DNA of 64,000 nt from Pterois miles. Its lineage: Eukaryota; Chordata; Actinopteri; Perciformes; Scorpaenidae. Location of the stretch: NCBI GenBank assembly GCA_947000775.1, contig CAMQGK010000239.1, forward strand, positions 248,001-312,000, given 5' to 3'. The position numbers and the translations under genes are program-made. The notes under the pieces were generated by a model. That model was not told the origin of the DNA and did no database searches. It worked only from the letters and a program-made list of their open reading frames with translations. How positions within the stretch are numbered: position 1 is the stretch's first letter; each line of letters begins with the position of its first letter. Of the stretch, positions 35,110 through 46,667 are shown in pieces.

Positions 35110-36183
35110 GAGTCACCACGTTCTCTAGAACAACAATGGTAATATCTTCCCTTCAGTTTTTTTTTTTTTTTTTTATTTCAAGCCAAGCATCTCAGTATCA
35201 TGTTTGACAACAGGTTGGCAGCCGCCAAAACACAGGACACATTAGCGTTTTTGTGAAATATCTCTGTTAACGGGACAAAGAAATTTGTCCTAATTAATCT
35301 GAGTAAAGTCACAGGACTCTGGTGCTGGTGTTTTGTCACTCCAGTCTGACCGGGGCTTTAGGAGCACATGCTGGTGCTTCCACATCACCGCCTACCTCTG
35401 AATTAGCTTTGGCTGTCTGTATATACACTGGGTTTGTGTAATCACTGGTGTTACAAGCTTGGCTTAGCCGTGAGACCTTGTTACTTTAATTGATCAGAGA
35501 CAAGAGACTGACAGAGAAAGTAGGTCCTTTTTAATCTTGATAAATACTTTTTGCAGGTTGAACACAAAGCCTGTCCCATAAAGCAGGATTATGATCTGCC
35601 TCAAGTTTCTCACCAAAAAAATCTATTTTACCAGATTGAACACATCATAATGTCACTAAGTGCAACAGTATTCTGTATGTTAGCTGTTATTTATCCAAGC
35701 AGGACTGTGCTGCCAACCGGCTGCTAACAGCTAAGGTTACTCGCTCTCCTCCTGCCGGTTTCAACACGGATTTGTTGGACCGTGTGGCATTATCTGGGAA
35801 GTTTTCTATGAGCCCCGGGATGGCGCTGGTCTCGAGCCCTGATCCCTGGTATCTGCAGTACTGTAGAAAAATGAGCAGCGCCACATTTTTGACTTGGCAC
35901 CAAAGTATCAGGCCCCTAACTCTGTAATCCAGGTCTCCGTTGTATGTAAATAGAAATAACCTGTTGTTTTCATTCTCACAGCACAGTGAGATGTCCATAC
36001 ATTAGTAGATGTCAAGGTTTGGCTGTACAAAACATGAGTTAGCAGCCCTCCTAGATGCTTCCAGAGCATAATGTCATAATTTAGGGTTATTTTATAATCT
36101 GTTCATTCATTCATTGTTTGTCACAGCTTGAACCTCTCTGTTGTTTCTTATTTATTAATTATCATGTGTCTTCTTACCACTAG
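35110..36183. other. No gene seen
   Basis: Contains a poly-T run at 35158-35175. The 103-codon minus-strand frame at 35687-35998 shows no domain or splice context. Confidence 0.4.
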
Positions 36184-36562
36184 CGTCCTCCCATGCGCCA
36201 ACGCTCCATGTGCGTCTTCATGAACGACGACCGCCACGTTATGGCCAAACACTCTGTCATCTACCCAACAACCCAACTCAGGAGGAGCTGGAAAGCGACC
36301 TCCAAGTCTGACTCTGAGCGGGCGCGGACACTGATAAGGAAAGGTGAGGATGTGTCAGCAACGTCATTCCTCATGTTCAGTTGGTAGAGAGTGGGCCAAT
36401 TAGTAAGAAATATTGTATCTGCTGTGTGTTTTTGGTAGTGAGCGCAGAGATCAGGCCACCCGCTCTCTGTGTGGCGTAATGAGGGTGGGCCTTGTTGCCA
36501 AGGGCCTGCTACTGAACGGGGACCTGGACCTGGAGCTGGTGCTCCTTTGCAAGGAAAATCCT
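36184..36562 (+). pseudogene. ILF3-like (NF90) two-exon fragment, broken
   Basis: Exon 1 (36184-36343, acceptor CCACTAG, donor AAAG|GTGAGG) reads MNDDRHVMAKHSVIYPTTQ, the conserved ILF3 N-terminus. It then shifts frame, with EELESDLQV readable in another frame and two stops after it. Exon 2 (from 36439, acceptor TTTTTGGTAG) reads GVMRVGLVAKGLLLNGDLDL then ELVLLCKENP, the start of the DZF domain of ILF3-type dsRNA-binding proteins. The match ends at ~36562, where piggyBac sequence on the other strand begins. Kept splice sites mean a duplicated genomic fragment, not a processed copy. The remaining DZF and dsRNA-binding domains are absent. Confidence 0.8.
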
Positions 36563-36895
36563 AAAGTCATTGTGGACCCTCACGATGGCATAACGCGTTG
36601 ACCCTGGGGTCACACCTCTGGCAGGCTGAAAAAAGCCAGTTGTGTCAGCGTTGGTGGGAAACCACACTTTGCCATTTCTCCCAGTCCACCCGGATCCAGG
36701 ATCCTCTGCGTCCTCCTCGCCTTCAGCTGAAGAGGATGATGAGAGCGCCACAACAAAATCAGGATCTGACTCTCCTGAGTGGGTGTTGTCAGATGGAGGG
36801 GATGATGTGGAAGAGTCAGGCTCCGTAATCACTTTTAGAGCTTCCAGAGTGGAGAAATGCCTCTTCATGCTGCTTGCTGCTCTTCTCACCATCAA
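36563..36895 (-). pseudogene. piggyBac-like transposase N-terminal fragment
   Basis: The minus frame reads KRHFSTLEALKVITEPDSST, a Ser/Asp/Glu-rich stretch (SSSSSAEGEEDAEDPGSG) and GVTPGSTRYA. This is the usual layout of piggyBac transposase N-termini: acidic leader, then a G-T-Y approach to the catalytic domain. It stops where ILF3-like sequence starts, and no catalytic Asp residues are present. Confidence 0.6.
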
Positions 36896-38317
36896 AAGAC
36901 CATCAGGACAGCATGTGTATGAATTATAAATACACTAATACTTTGTTTACTCCATATAGACTCTCTGTAGTTCTGTGAGTTGGGGGGCATGTTTTGATTT
37001 TCTGGGACCTGTTGAACTCAGTGATCTCTGTGACTCAGGTCATGGTCACACACACACTAATATGCTGATAAACGCCGTATAACTCCATATATAAAAGCCT
37101 GAATCTAAGCTTTCCATGTACAGATGTACTGTGTAGTGGCTAAATGATGCAACCTGGTCATCAACAGTAAAAATCACACATTTTACTTCTGTTCACCAGG
37201 GGGCGCCATCAACATTGCAGAATGCACAATTATATAGTGTCATGGCTGTGCAATCAAAAAATGTGGTTTTAATGGCAGTCAATGGGGCAAAAACAGCCAC
37301 CACCATCATGTGTGAGCAAAAATTAAAATCTGATGCTGCACAAAAACTAATAATTCATCCAAGTCAATGTTGTTACTAATCTTTGACACATCCAAGACTG
37401 TGATAAAGGTTAAAAATAATAAACAGTTTTCAGTGCATAAGGGTTAAACTCTGAAACTATTAAGGGGTCTAATAATCTGGTTGTGATATGTTTCTAAGAG
37501 TTTTCAGTGCATAAGGGTTAAAAACACACAGAACTGACAGAAAAAAAAGTTCATTTGTTGTTATAAACATATTTAGGATGTTTTTTTTACTCACTTTTGG
37601 TCTTCAGAGCTAGTTATTAAATAAATTATTACTAAAACTAATAATAAACACAGAGGAAATGTTGTATATTGTTTTACGATTACAACCGGTCCTTTGAGGG
37701 CGACCATAATGCCCATGCGGCCCGGGATGAAACTGACTTTGCCGCCCCTGCTCCAGACCAAAAAAGGCTCTATTTGGACCAACATATAAAACCAGCGGAG
37801 CCAACTTACTGGATATTTTCAGGCTATAGGAAGCAAATGAGAACTATACATCACACAAAACATTTCATATTACACATGAAAAGAGCACAAGTAATTCGAA
37901 GTTTTAAGGGTTTTATTTATTTTTTTAAAGATAAAACTAAAAAAACTAATTATATGTAGATATAAACTGTTTGAGCTAAAGTCTGAATTTTCTCATTCAC
38001 GCAGGTCATATTCATTCTGGCATTCTGGTTTCAATTGCTGCCAGAAAGTATATGAGCCTGTGCATTTGCCCTGGGTGGGATTAGTGGGGTAATAGTGGGA
38101 ATCAGGTTGTCTCAGTCTTCCTCAGCAGCACCATCCTATCACTTGAGAAAGACAGTTGCTTAACAACATAAAAAGAAGCACAAATCAACAGGTAAGTCAC
38201 ATTTCAAAACAGTTGAAACAGTAAAAATGTCAAGCAAGGTGAAGCACTAAAACACAGTAAAAACAAGTAGAATAATATGAAGACTTACCTGAAGGCAGTG
38301 AGACCTGGTCTGTGGTC
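36896..38317. other. No gene seen; short direct repeats
   Basis: GTTTTCAGTGCATAAGGGTT occurs near 37430 and again near 37500. The GCCCATGCGGCCCGGGATGA stretch at 37712 may be further piggyBac-related flank. 38130-38290 probably includes the 3' UTR exons of the coiled-coil gene, as AG/GT pairs such as CTTCAG|GTAAGT are visible. Confidence 0.4.
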
Positions 38318-39324
38318 TTAAGAGCGTTTCCGAGCAGCTATGACCCTCTTTGCCTCAGCTCTCTCGTTGAGCTCACGCTTCTGCTGGAAGGCAGCATCGT
38401 CCCTCTGAAATAATCAATACATGATATTGCCTTTATTTATACTGTATGGCACTTTTCAAAAGCTAATTTCAGTGTTTCACAAATAGAAAGCAGCACAAAT
38501 TAACAGGTATAGTAAAATATAAAAACAGAGCTGTTACAGTAAAAATGTCAAGCAAGGTGAAGAAGTGAAACAGTAAAAACTAGTAGAAGAAGAGCAATAA
38601 TTACCTGAAGGCGGTTCAAGTTGGCCTGAAATGCAGACTCTCTAAGCGCAATGGAGAACTTCCTAGTGGCTGCTTTCTGCTCCTCCAGGTGGATCTGGTG
38701 GGTCCTGGTCCGTTGCTGCAGGAGGTCCTTCATCTGGATCAGCTGTCCCTTAAGTTTTTTATTTAGAGCCCTCTCGGTCTGGAGACAGCTCTCCAAGTCC
38801 AGATCCTTGTCGGTCCCAGTCACAGCGGGTATCTCTGAGGCAGCGCGGAGCTGGGCTATCTTTCCCTCCGTTTCCTTTTGAAGGGTCTGATAGTCCAGCT
38901 TCGCCCTCGCCAGCAAGTCGTCCTGAGTCCTGATCTTCTCAGTCTGTCGCTTCAGGTCCTTCTGAGCGTCGCTCAGCATGGCTCTGACCGTGTCCAGCTC
39001 CCATTTCAGGCTGTTGTCCTGAACTGGAGGCTGGTCCGGTTTAGTCAGAGCCTGCTGAAGCTGCGCTTTCAGGTCCTCAATCTCCCTCTGCAGCAGGGTC
39101 TCCTCTCGCTCCCACACGACATCTTTGTGGTCAATAAACCAATCAAAGTAATTGCCAAGCGAATCCTCATCGATGTCGAGGAAGATCCTCCCGGGGGTGG
39201 TACCCCGGGTGATCTTCGCCTCACTGTCCATCAGATTCACCTGGCATTGTCGTTCAAGGGAGGTAAGGTAGAAATCCCTGACCGCAAAGTCCTTGTTCTC
39301 AAAATCGATGTACTCCGCCATCAT
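38318..39324 (-). CDS. Two-exon coiled-coil protein, unrecognised family
   Basis: Exon 1 is 39324-38605 (donor CTTCAG|GTAATT) and exon 2 is 38404-38318 (acceptor TATTTCAG, stop TAA). Together they give an open frame of about 268 codons with no breaks. The start is one of two adjacent ATGs; 39324 is the first. The N-terminal ~95 residues are globular-looking (DFAVRDFYLTSLERQCQVNL; IFLDIDEDSLGNYFDWFIDH). Residues ~95-240 are a long heptad-like coiled coil rich in Glu/Lys/Leu/Gln. The C-terminus is basic (AEAKRVIAARKRS). No signal peptide or membrane segment; the hydrophobic tail in the unspliced frame is intron. The intact frame and clean splice sites make it the best candidate for a functional gene here. 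Function unknown. Confidence 0.75.
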
Positions 39325-41114
39325 CGCTAAGTTTGATACTCACCAAATCCAAACTCACCAAATCCAAACTCACCAGATCCCGTCTCGCCAAGTCGCCGTC
39401 CAACTACTGAATGATCCGAATGAGGCTTCTGTGCGTTTATTAGGTTGCCAGCGTTTTTCAAACTTTGTTTATGTTCAATTCTACACGTCTACAGATATGT
39501 CCCTAAACTACGTGTCCCACAATGCATTTCGTGCATGCATTTGTGACCTGCGCACTGAAGCGTCGCAACATCAGCTGTTCCCAGCAGCGGCACGGTGCTG
39601 CTTCCTGAGCGGACTGATAGGTTTTGCATCTTTGGAGGCTTTAGGATCTCCAGCAAATTTAAAATAAAGCTCCGTGGGTTTGAACAACGTCAGGCTTCAC
39701 TGTCTGGCTTTGCAATGAATGATGAGTGAGGTTTAAGGGGTTAAACAGTAGCTGTTATCGTGTTTCAACAAGATGCTAGTAAGAGTTTATAAGATGATAC
39801 AAGAAGAGTCTAAATTTGTTTCACTTTTCTTTTTGTAGCAGGATGGTCTCCTGTCCATCTCCTCCCCCTCCTTCATGCGAAGGAAGGGACCCGACGTGGA
39901 TCGCAATCGTAAGTCCGTTTTGCCTAGTGATATGGCGGCATCAGTCGGTCTCTGGGCATGACACCCACTTTTTATTATGCCTTGCAGTGCGTTAAGCTGC
40001 TGGCTGCGGCTGTGTGGAGCCGAGGCTGTCCGGCGTTGGGCTGCGTGGTTCGGCCATCCTCCTCAGGTATGTCGGCTCACGTAATGAAGAGTGGTAAATC
40101 GGCTCTCCAGCTGATTGCTAACTTTAATCTGTCCTGGTCTCCCAGCAGCATTTAACTGCGACTGCTGCTCTCCCCCTCCTCTCAGTCGGAGGCTGCGCTG
40201 ATGTGCCGTGGTAGGTGGCCAATAATGAGATGGCGTTGTTTCAATTCACGTGTTTTCAAAACGTTTGTAACTGATTGTATGCACGCTTTGCAGGCACGTG
40301 TGGGCCTGGCTGCGCGCTGTGGTGCTCCGGTCTGTGGCTTTACGCCCCGGTGCACCGGGATCCTACTGCTGTCTTGTCTTCTATTGCCTCGTTTTGTCTA
40401 TGCGCAAGTGGCGCAAAGCCGCTTCCCCATTGATCGTGGCAGTGAACGCGCTTCGCGTTACCGTCTATTTGCACCGCCTTATTTAAGATCCCTTTTAGGG
40501 ACACTACATCTTCCTGGGCTTCACTCCCTGGATGTTCAAGTGATACATTATCTGTTGCAATCATATGTAGTTGTGGGTCTGTTTCATGCCTTTTTTTCCT
40601 ATTATTTTGTTTAGGTTTGCATGTTTCCTTTGTTGTATATTACTATGATTTACTCCTGTGTTGAATTATTGAACTTTGCTTGCTTGCTTTTGTTGTTTTC
40701 CTTGTATAAATATTGTTGATGATTTGATTGCTTAATGCTTTATTACTTTTGATTGTTTAATTTCTTTAATATTTGCCATGTTTGAATTGTTTCATATTTT
40801 GGTTTGATAGTTTGTTCTTTGGTTTTGGGTCCATCTTCTATGATATGGTACCTGTTGAGTATCTGTGAATTGAGTGTTACAGTGTCAGGAAGAGTGTGTA
40901 TATTATATCTTTAATACTGTCTTTTAATAATTGAGTATAAATAAAGAGGCTATATTTTTAGAGAGAAACATATCAAAGTCTTGTCTGAGTGCTAACGGAT
41001 CTGTGCCCTTAACTATCTTCCTGGTGGCGAAATTCCCCCAGGTGGCGTTGTCGAGCAATACCAACTATTGAGTTGACCCATTTCTAAATATTTTGTTCCC
41101 TTTCCTCCCACCTC
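39325..41114. other. Promoter side of coiled-coil gene; one candidate exon; possible LTR-like end
   Basis: 39340-39380 has three short CACCAAATCCAA-type repeats in the presumed 5' UTR. On the plus strand 39839-39908 is open and flanked by TTCTTTTTGTAG and ATCGTAAGTCC (reads DGLLSISSPSFMRRKGPDVD), a possible isolated exon of unknown family. Around 40935-41060, ATAAATAAAGAGGC and then CCTGGTGGCGAAATTCCCCC resemble an LTR end and primer-binding site; unproven. Confidence 0.3.
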
Positions 41115-41394
41115 TCGCGCCACATTTTTTTAAGGTCTTTGGACTGATGTCAGCCGCACAGTCAAATCGTGGCTTCCTGGGCAGTGACAGAGACACTTAT
41201 AGGGGTCTGATGATGACGGGTGTCAGGATGGCGACCTGCAACCAGGTCCTGGACCTGTCGCGCCGTCCTCAGGAAAATCTACCTCTTCACCAAAAGACAG
41301 GCCAGCTTCAAGGGGAGCACGTTCAGCTCTGTTCACTGCGATGTCAACTCCTCTCACAACTCTGAGAAAACCAGTGTTAGTAATAAGATTTAAA
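41115..41394 (+). pseudogene. Prostanoid-receptor terminal exon, broken
   Basis: After an acceptor-like CACATTTTTTTAAG the frame reads GVRMATCNQVLDL, matching the MATWNQILDPWVYI signature of transmembrane helix 7 in prostaglandin F/thromboxane receptors. The DPWVYIL part is deleted at about 41255. A different frame then gives AVLRKIYLFTKRQASFKG and a Ser/Asn-rich tail ending in a stop at 41394. Helix 7 is therefore destroyed. No other receptor exons lie in the window. Subtype not assignable. Confidence 0.6.
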
Positions 41395-41837
41395 CGGACT
41401 CGTAGAGGAAGAAAGGGGATCCTCTAACACCTTTTTTAGGGACGCTCTGTTTCTTGCCAGCAGGATCACCACTGAGCCCAGCAGTCCATCGTGGATCTAA
41501 ACTCAGTGTTAAAAGGTCAAAGAGTTGACTCTCTTGGCTCATGGGAGCGACCCTGGTTTATGTGTATGAAGTACATGTGTTGGGATCCAAAGTGGTTATG
41601 GACCATGTTCCAGATATGAAATATCACCGACCTAATCCTGACCTCTTGGGTTGTTGTGTGAGCCAGTGTTACACTACAAATGGATTTATAAACTGCTAAT
41701 GTTTGCATGGCAGTCTGTCCTCTACGAGAGCAGATGTAAATAAAAAACGGATGTGGTCAGTTGGAGTACGATGTGCTAACTTTTTCGTTATGGGCAATCT
41801 CTTCAGTTTTGATTTTACAACAAGAGATAATTCTCAG
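41395..41837. other. No gene seen
   Basis: Flank of the receptor remnant; no motifs or repeats recognised. Confidence 0.4.
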
Positions 41838-42215
41838 GGCTGCACGGTGGTGTAGTGGTTAGCGCTGTCGCCTCACAGCAAGAGGGTCGCAGTTTCGATT
41901 CCAGCTTGCGGCTCTTCTGTGTGGAGTTTGCATGTTCTCCCCGTGTAAGCGTGGGTTTTCTCCGGGTACTCCGGCTTCCTCCCACCATCCAAAGACATGC
42001 TGTTTAGGTTAATTGATTACTCTAAATTGCCCGTAGGTGTGGATGTGAGCGTGAATGGTTGTCTGTCTATATGTTGTCTGTCTCTATGTGCCCTGCGATG
42101 GACTGGCGACCTGTCCAGGGTGTACCCTGCCTTCGCCCTATGCCAGCTGGGATCGGCTCCAGCCCCCCCCCGCGATCCCTAATGGGATAAGCGGTTGACG
42201 ATGAATGGATGGATA
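41838..42215 (+). mobile_element. tRNA-derived SINE-like repeat S2, copy 2
   Basis: The most complete S2 copy: GGCTGCACGGTGGTGTAGTG head, TTAGCGCTGTCGCC, B-box-like GTTTCGATTCC, body to GGGATAAGCGGTTGACGATG and a GGAT tail. Same duplicated TGTCTGTCTCTATG word as copy 1. Confidence 0.85.
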
Positions 42216-42487
42216 ATTCTCACACATTCGGCAATGGGACCATAGTTATTTGGTGAAAGAGAGACGGGGGTTTGGTAATTAGGGTTGATATTTTGAAAAA
42301 TGTGGCTTAATGACAGCCAGCCATGGTGAATTTGGTGCCCCTGGCAAGATTTCATCTGGTGCCCTTTGCATTGCAGCCAGTTCCACCAATCATTATGTTC
42401 ATTATATAGTTATAGTTTTAGCACCCCACCCCCCTTTATGGGGCGCCCCTATGGACAGATGGCGCCCCTAGCAATCGCCGATTCCAC

Positions 42488-43185
42488 CTATAAGATAAGA
42501 TAAGAGATAAGATGAACCTTTATTAATCCCCGGACGGAAATTCGTGTGTCATAGCAGCATCAACAACAGAGTAGATAAATGCAGTATAGTAAAAAGTAAA
42601 AGAGAAAAGGTGCAATGAAGGAAAGAAGGTGCAATGAAGAAAATTGAGAATAAAATAACTAAGTAACAGTAATAAGTAAAGTGCAGCAGGTGGGTGGGTT
42701 TTGTATATGCATAGCATATATATATGTAATTATATAATCATATGTAATTATATACATTAGGAATAAATACAGAGCAGATGATCAGAGTCACATGGGGGTC
42801 AGACCTTGGTTATGGAGCCTGATGGCCACCAAAAGAAAGGACTGACCCAGACGGTTTGTAGTGTGCTGAGGGGGGATCAGTCTCTGGCTGAATGTACTCC
42901 TCATCTGGACCAGTTGGTCATAGAGGGGGTGGGAGGGGTTCTTCAGAATAGACTCCAGCTTCCTCCTGGTCCTCCCCTCTGCCACCACCTCCAGACTGTC
43001 CAGCTCACATCCAACCACAAACCCAGCCCTCCTCACCAGTTTGTTGAGTTTGGTGGCATCCCTGGTGCTGATGCCACCCCCCAACATACCACGGCAAAGA
43101 ACAGAAAGCTGGCTACTACAGACTGGTAAAACATCTGAAGTAGCCTGTTGCACACGTTGAAGGTCCTCAGCCCTCTCAGGAAGAA
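42488..43185 (-). pseudogene. CR1/L2/Rex-like LINE 3' end with ORF C-terminus
   Basis: The minus frame reads GGGISTRDATKLNKLVRRAG, RRKLESILKNPSHPLYDQL and FSQRLIPP, the conserved C-terminal region after the RT in fish LINEs of this group. It is followed by the 3' UTR and a TTATCTTATCTTA tail at 42488-42505. Same 3' tail family as the LINE at 26.6-27.3 kb (shared TTTATTAATCCC / GGGATTAATAAAGG words). 5'-truncated. Confidence 0.8.
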
Positions 43186-43225
43186 TAGTTTGCTCTTTTT
43201 TTTGCTATGTCACCTATGTCGCCTA

Positions 43226-43400
43226 TGTCAGGGGGTTGGCTCTGCTTAATGGAAGCATGACTGAACAGAAAGGGGGCAAGTATTGACCTTTGTGGAACTC
43301 CACAGGTCATGATAACCTGCTTGGATGTAAGATTACCAACACGGATTAAAAAAAATGATTGCCGTCTTGCAAGTAAGACCTGAACCGGTAGATGGGAATG
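43226..43400 (-). pseudogene. L2-like reverse-transcriptase fragment
   Basis: The minus frame contains VGNLTSKQVIMTCGVPQRSI followed by LAPFLFS, the RT motif B region (GVPQGSILGPLLF in active elements; here the Gly after PQ is Arg). A different LINE lineage from the neighbour, with no flanking RT blocks. Confidence 0.65.
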
Positions 43401-44427
43401 ATGGGCAGGATTCACATGTAACATAATATGAAAACTCACAATGTGTTTGGTGATCACCAAAGAATTTGCCCCAGGATGACCTGCATTTTTTGCTCCAGCA
43501 CCTGCAGTTGCACTTAATTTTGAATCAACATACAAACATGACTGATACATTTCACTAGATAATCTATTTTTATTCCATTAATTGTCATTTATGCAGATTT
43601 GTGTTAGTATTTTGCAGCTCCCTCAAAACAAAACAAAGGCTGTGACATGCCATATTATGCCTTTATGTTCTGAATCAGTATAAGAATGTCTTTCACCTCA
43701 AGCTGTGTAAATAAACTGCATGTGATTTTAATGTATAAAATAAGAATAGTAATACAATGGTTACACTGGTGTTATGGTCGTGTTTTAATCGATATGCCAC
43801 GCCCCTGGTTCTGTACGCCTTAGTCCAATTGGCTACAATTGTAGTCACCTGTATTATCTGTCCAATGAGCACAGCCGATTTCCAGCTCATGGGCGTTTCC
43901 TTTTACACTCCTGCTGCGCCGAAACCGGAAGCTAGTTTGCTGCAGCGGCCGTAGCAGTGTCGATACCGCGGTGAGTAAAATAAAAAAAAATAATAAAAAA
44001 CACATATTTTCTGCCCTTTATATAACTGGGATTAGATTTAAAGTTGCCACTGAACGCAGAGATAGCTAACAATGCTTGTTAGCGTATTTTATAGTGTTAA
44101 AGTTGATATTTGCTTCAGAATTGGATCCATTTGGCTTTGTCCGGCTAAGCTAATCTGCTAAGTGCTAACTGTGGCTGAGCAGTCAATGGGGTCTCGCTCT
44201 TGTCTCCTCGACCATTTTGGTGTCTGATAGGACAGACCAATATCAACACACAGTTCCCCCTTAAGTGTTTGCACTTCTGTTAAGTTAACAGACGGACATG
44301 CTGAGATGTAGCTGGTGTTTTTGTGTGTCAGTGAGGATGTCGGCACGGCGCGGCTTTAAACGATGGGTGATGCGTGTTTGAGGGGGTTGTTAGCCTGTTA
44401 GCTAGCTGCCGTCGCCAGTCAGGCTCT
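43401..44427 (+). promoter_or_regulatory. Candidate promoter and non-coding first exon
   Basis: ACCGGAAGCTAG (ETS-like) at about 43924, then GCAGCGGCCGTAGCAGTGTC and a strong donor, ACCGCGGTGAGTAAAA, at about 43972. The next open segment in the same direction is the ATG at 46029, beyond a hAT insertion. It looks like the 5' end of a plus-strand gene, but the rest is not in the window. Confidence 0.35.
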
Positions 44428-44870
44428 TAGTGATGGCCGAACGAGGCTTTGTTGAAGCTTCGACACTTTTTACAAAACCTGGTTCATTGCTCGAGGCTCC
44501 AATGAGACAGTGCTCGAGGATGACATCTGGTGGTCATTAAAATGAAGTGCAAACTAGACGTGTCGAAGAGTCAAACTTCTTTCCGTTCTGCAGCATACGT
44601 ATTTAATGCACAACACATCCCAGTGGTTCATGGATTGTTTTGGATTTGATTGTCCATGCACATTCCTGCTTGACAACACTAGATGATTATATGTTTGTAG
44701 CGGACGCAATAATAATATTACAGTAATTATGACAATAATTATTGAAAACCATGTTCCTAATTTGGAATATCTGTATGTAACCCTCAATAGATCTTCACTT
44801 GTGGTATGGGATATTTAAATATTGCTGCTACATTCATGAGATGTACAAATTGAGACTGGTGCCAATTGAG

Positions 44871-45204
44871 GGGCGGCAGTAGCTCAGTCTGTAGGGAGTT
44901 GGCTTGGGAACCGGAGGGTCACCGGTTCAAGTCCCACCATGGACCAAGAACTGAGTGTGAACTGGTAGCTGGAGAGGTGCCAGTTTACCTCTTGGGTACT
45001 GCCGAGGTGCCCCTGAGCAAGGCACCAAACCCCCAACTGCTCGGGGCGCTTGTCAGGAGCAGCCCCATCACTCTGACATCTCTCCATTGTTGCATGTGTG
45101 TGTTCGGGTCTGCATGTACCGTGTATAAGTTAACAACAGAGTGAAAAAATTGAATTTCCCCTCGTGGGACTAATAAAGGAATATCTTCTTCTTCTTCTTC
45201 TTCA
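44871..45204 (+). mobile_element. tRNA-derived SINE S1, copy 3 (nested in hAT element)
   Basis: GGGGCGGCAGTAGCTCAGTC head, excellent B box CGGTTCAAGTCCC, body and the GGGACTAATAAAGGAATATC tail followed by a CTT run. Inserted inside the 1580-bp hAT-type element. Confidence 0.85.
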
Positions 45205-45582
45205 CATGGGGTTGGTGCAAATACAGATCATATTATGGATTTGGGCAAAGTATGTTTTCAGGTTCATTGATAAATGGGTTCATGTGTGTGTGGGTAAAGT
45301 GGTTGTGCTTGAAAGACAGGGCAGTGACAATGCTTGTGTAACTTTTATGAGTTTTTATTTAAAAATAATAGTTTCTCCATGCCTTAGCATGGACGAGGTG
45401 TTGTTGCTCTATGATAGCCTCGCATCACACAGCATACACTGGACCTGTGAAACAGTCCGTTAGAGAGGAGCCTAAGGAGTTTTCCAATGTAAATACAGCT
45501 GAAATAAAAATAAAACCTTATTATCATCCAGCAACATCTGGAAACTATCCCATACACGGGACCTTTTCCTTGATGGCTTCAT

Positions 45583-45672
45583 CTATCTATGTATCTAACT
45601 ATGTATCTCACTATCTATCTATGAATCTACAGTATCTATCTGTCTGTCTGTGTGTCTGTGTGTGTGTCTGTC
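45583..45672. repeat. ATCT / TGTC / TGTG microsatellite
   Basis: Consecutive imperfect CTAT, TCTG and TGTG runs. Short frames across it are not genes. Confidence 0.85.
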
Positions 45673-46028
45673 TAAATATGCAATCAATCTGGAACAACAC
45701 TACTAACTGTCAAAGCAACGAACTGAAACGACACAAAACCAACCTACTCTGCGAAACAAAAATTCTAATGAACGCCATCAAATAGGGACTCCAATCCCAG
45801 CGCACATTCGATCCCGTCAAGTGACTCACATGACAAACCAAACCAATCAGGTGATTCGAAGCACTCAGCTGCTTCATACGTCACTCAAGTGTGTCGAACA
45901 TCACAAGTCACGTGACCAAACCACGCCTCGGCACTGTGCTTCGATACATTTGCTTCGTGAACTACGACGCGTGCACCGGAGCTTCGCGTGTCAGCAGTCC
46001 ATCACTACAGGCTCTGCGCTGAATGAAA

Positions 46029-46103
46029 ATGGCGTCTGTGTTAAATTCCCCTGATGGAGCTACGGGGTCTGGGTCCAAATACTGCTTGGCCACTTCTTCA
46101 TAA
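46029..46103 (+). CDS. Candidate coding start (MASVLNSPDGATGSGSK)
   Basis: Immediately after the hAT target duplication, GAAAATGGCG starts a 24-codon frame with Gly/Ser-rich sequence, ending at TAA with no clear donor. With the hAT removed, it lies about 450 bp downstream of the candidate first exon at 43.97 kb. Could be a 5' coding exon; family unknown. Confidence 0.25.
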   Translation: MASVLNSPDGATGSGSKYCLATSS

Positions 46104-46667
46104 CTCCATCTTCCACCTAAAATAGTGGTTGTTCGTCAATGTAGGTTTAACAGGTGTGCTTGTAGGTGTTGTCGCCACGCAGCTGTGACTTGTTGACTGA
46201 TGTGCACGATATAGGTTCACCTTATTTGCCATTATTGCAATTGGAAACTAAATCATCCGTTAAATTGTGTAAATTATCCTTACACGTTTGAGCCAGAGCT
46301 TGTCAGCATTGTGTGTCACTATAAATGAATGAGATGTCCTGTCTGCCCACTTGTCCCCACTATTTCACCTTGATCACATCAATTTATTGTTGTTACACAG
46401 CAGCTTATCAGCTCATCAGATTTATTACAACGAGCTGCATTTCTGCCTGGGAAAGCATATAAACCCTGAGGCCTGTGTAGCTGTGCAGACGTACAATCCT
46501 CCTCTGTTGCTACAGCTGGTAACCACTTTGTTTCAGTGATAGATAAGGGTGTGTGGTGTGTTTTACCCTGGTTAGTCAGTGCTATTGGCCTCTGTTACGT
46601 ACATAAATGACTGTAAATCAATTATGTGTTCTGTCTATCCCATCCTGAGTTTAGTTGGCTTTAGATT
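46104..46667. other. No gene seen
   Basis: Unremarkable sequence up to the next array block. Confidence 0.4.

Larger units (their letters stand above)
44428..46007. mobile_element. 1580-bp non-autonomous hAT-type element with 8-bp TSD
   Basis: Flanked on both sides by CAGGCTCT (44420-44427 and 46008-46015), a perfect 8-bp target duplication, the hAT hallmark. The ends are TAGTGATGG...CCATCACTA, with GAAGCTTCG / CGAAGCTCCGG sub-terminal similarity. No transposase frame inside. A SINE S1 (44871-45204) and ATCT/TGTC microsatellites are nested in it, so it has been resident for some time. Confidence 0.85.
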
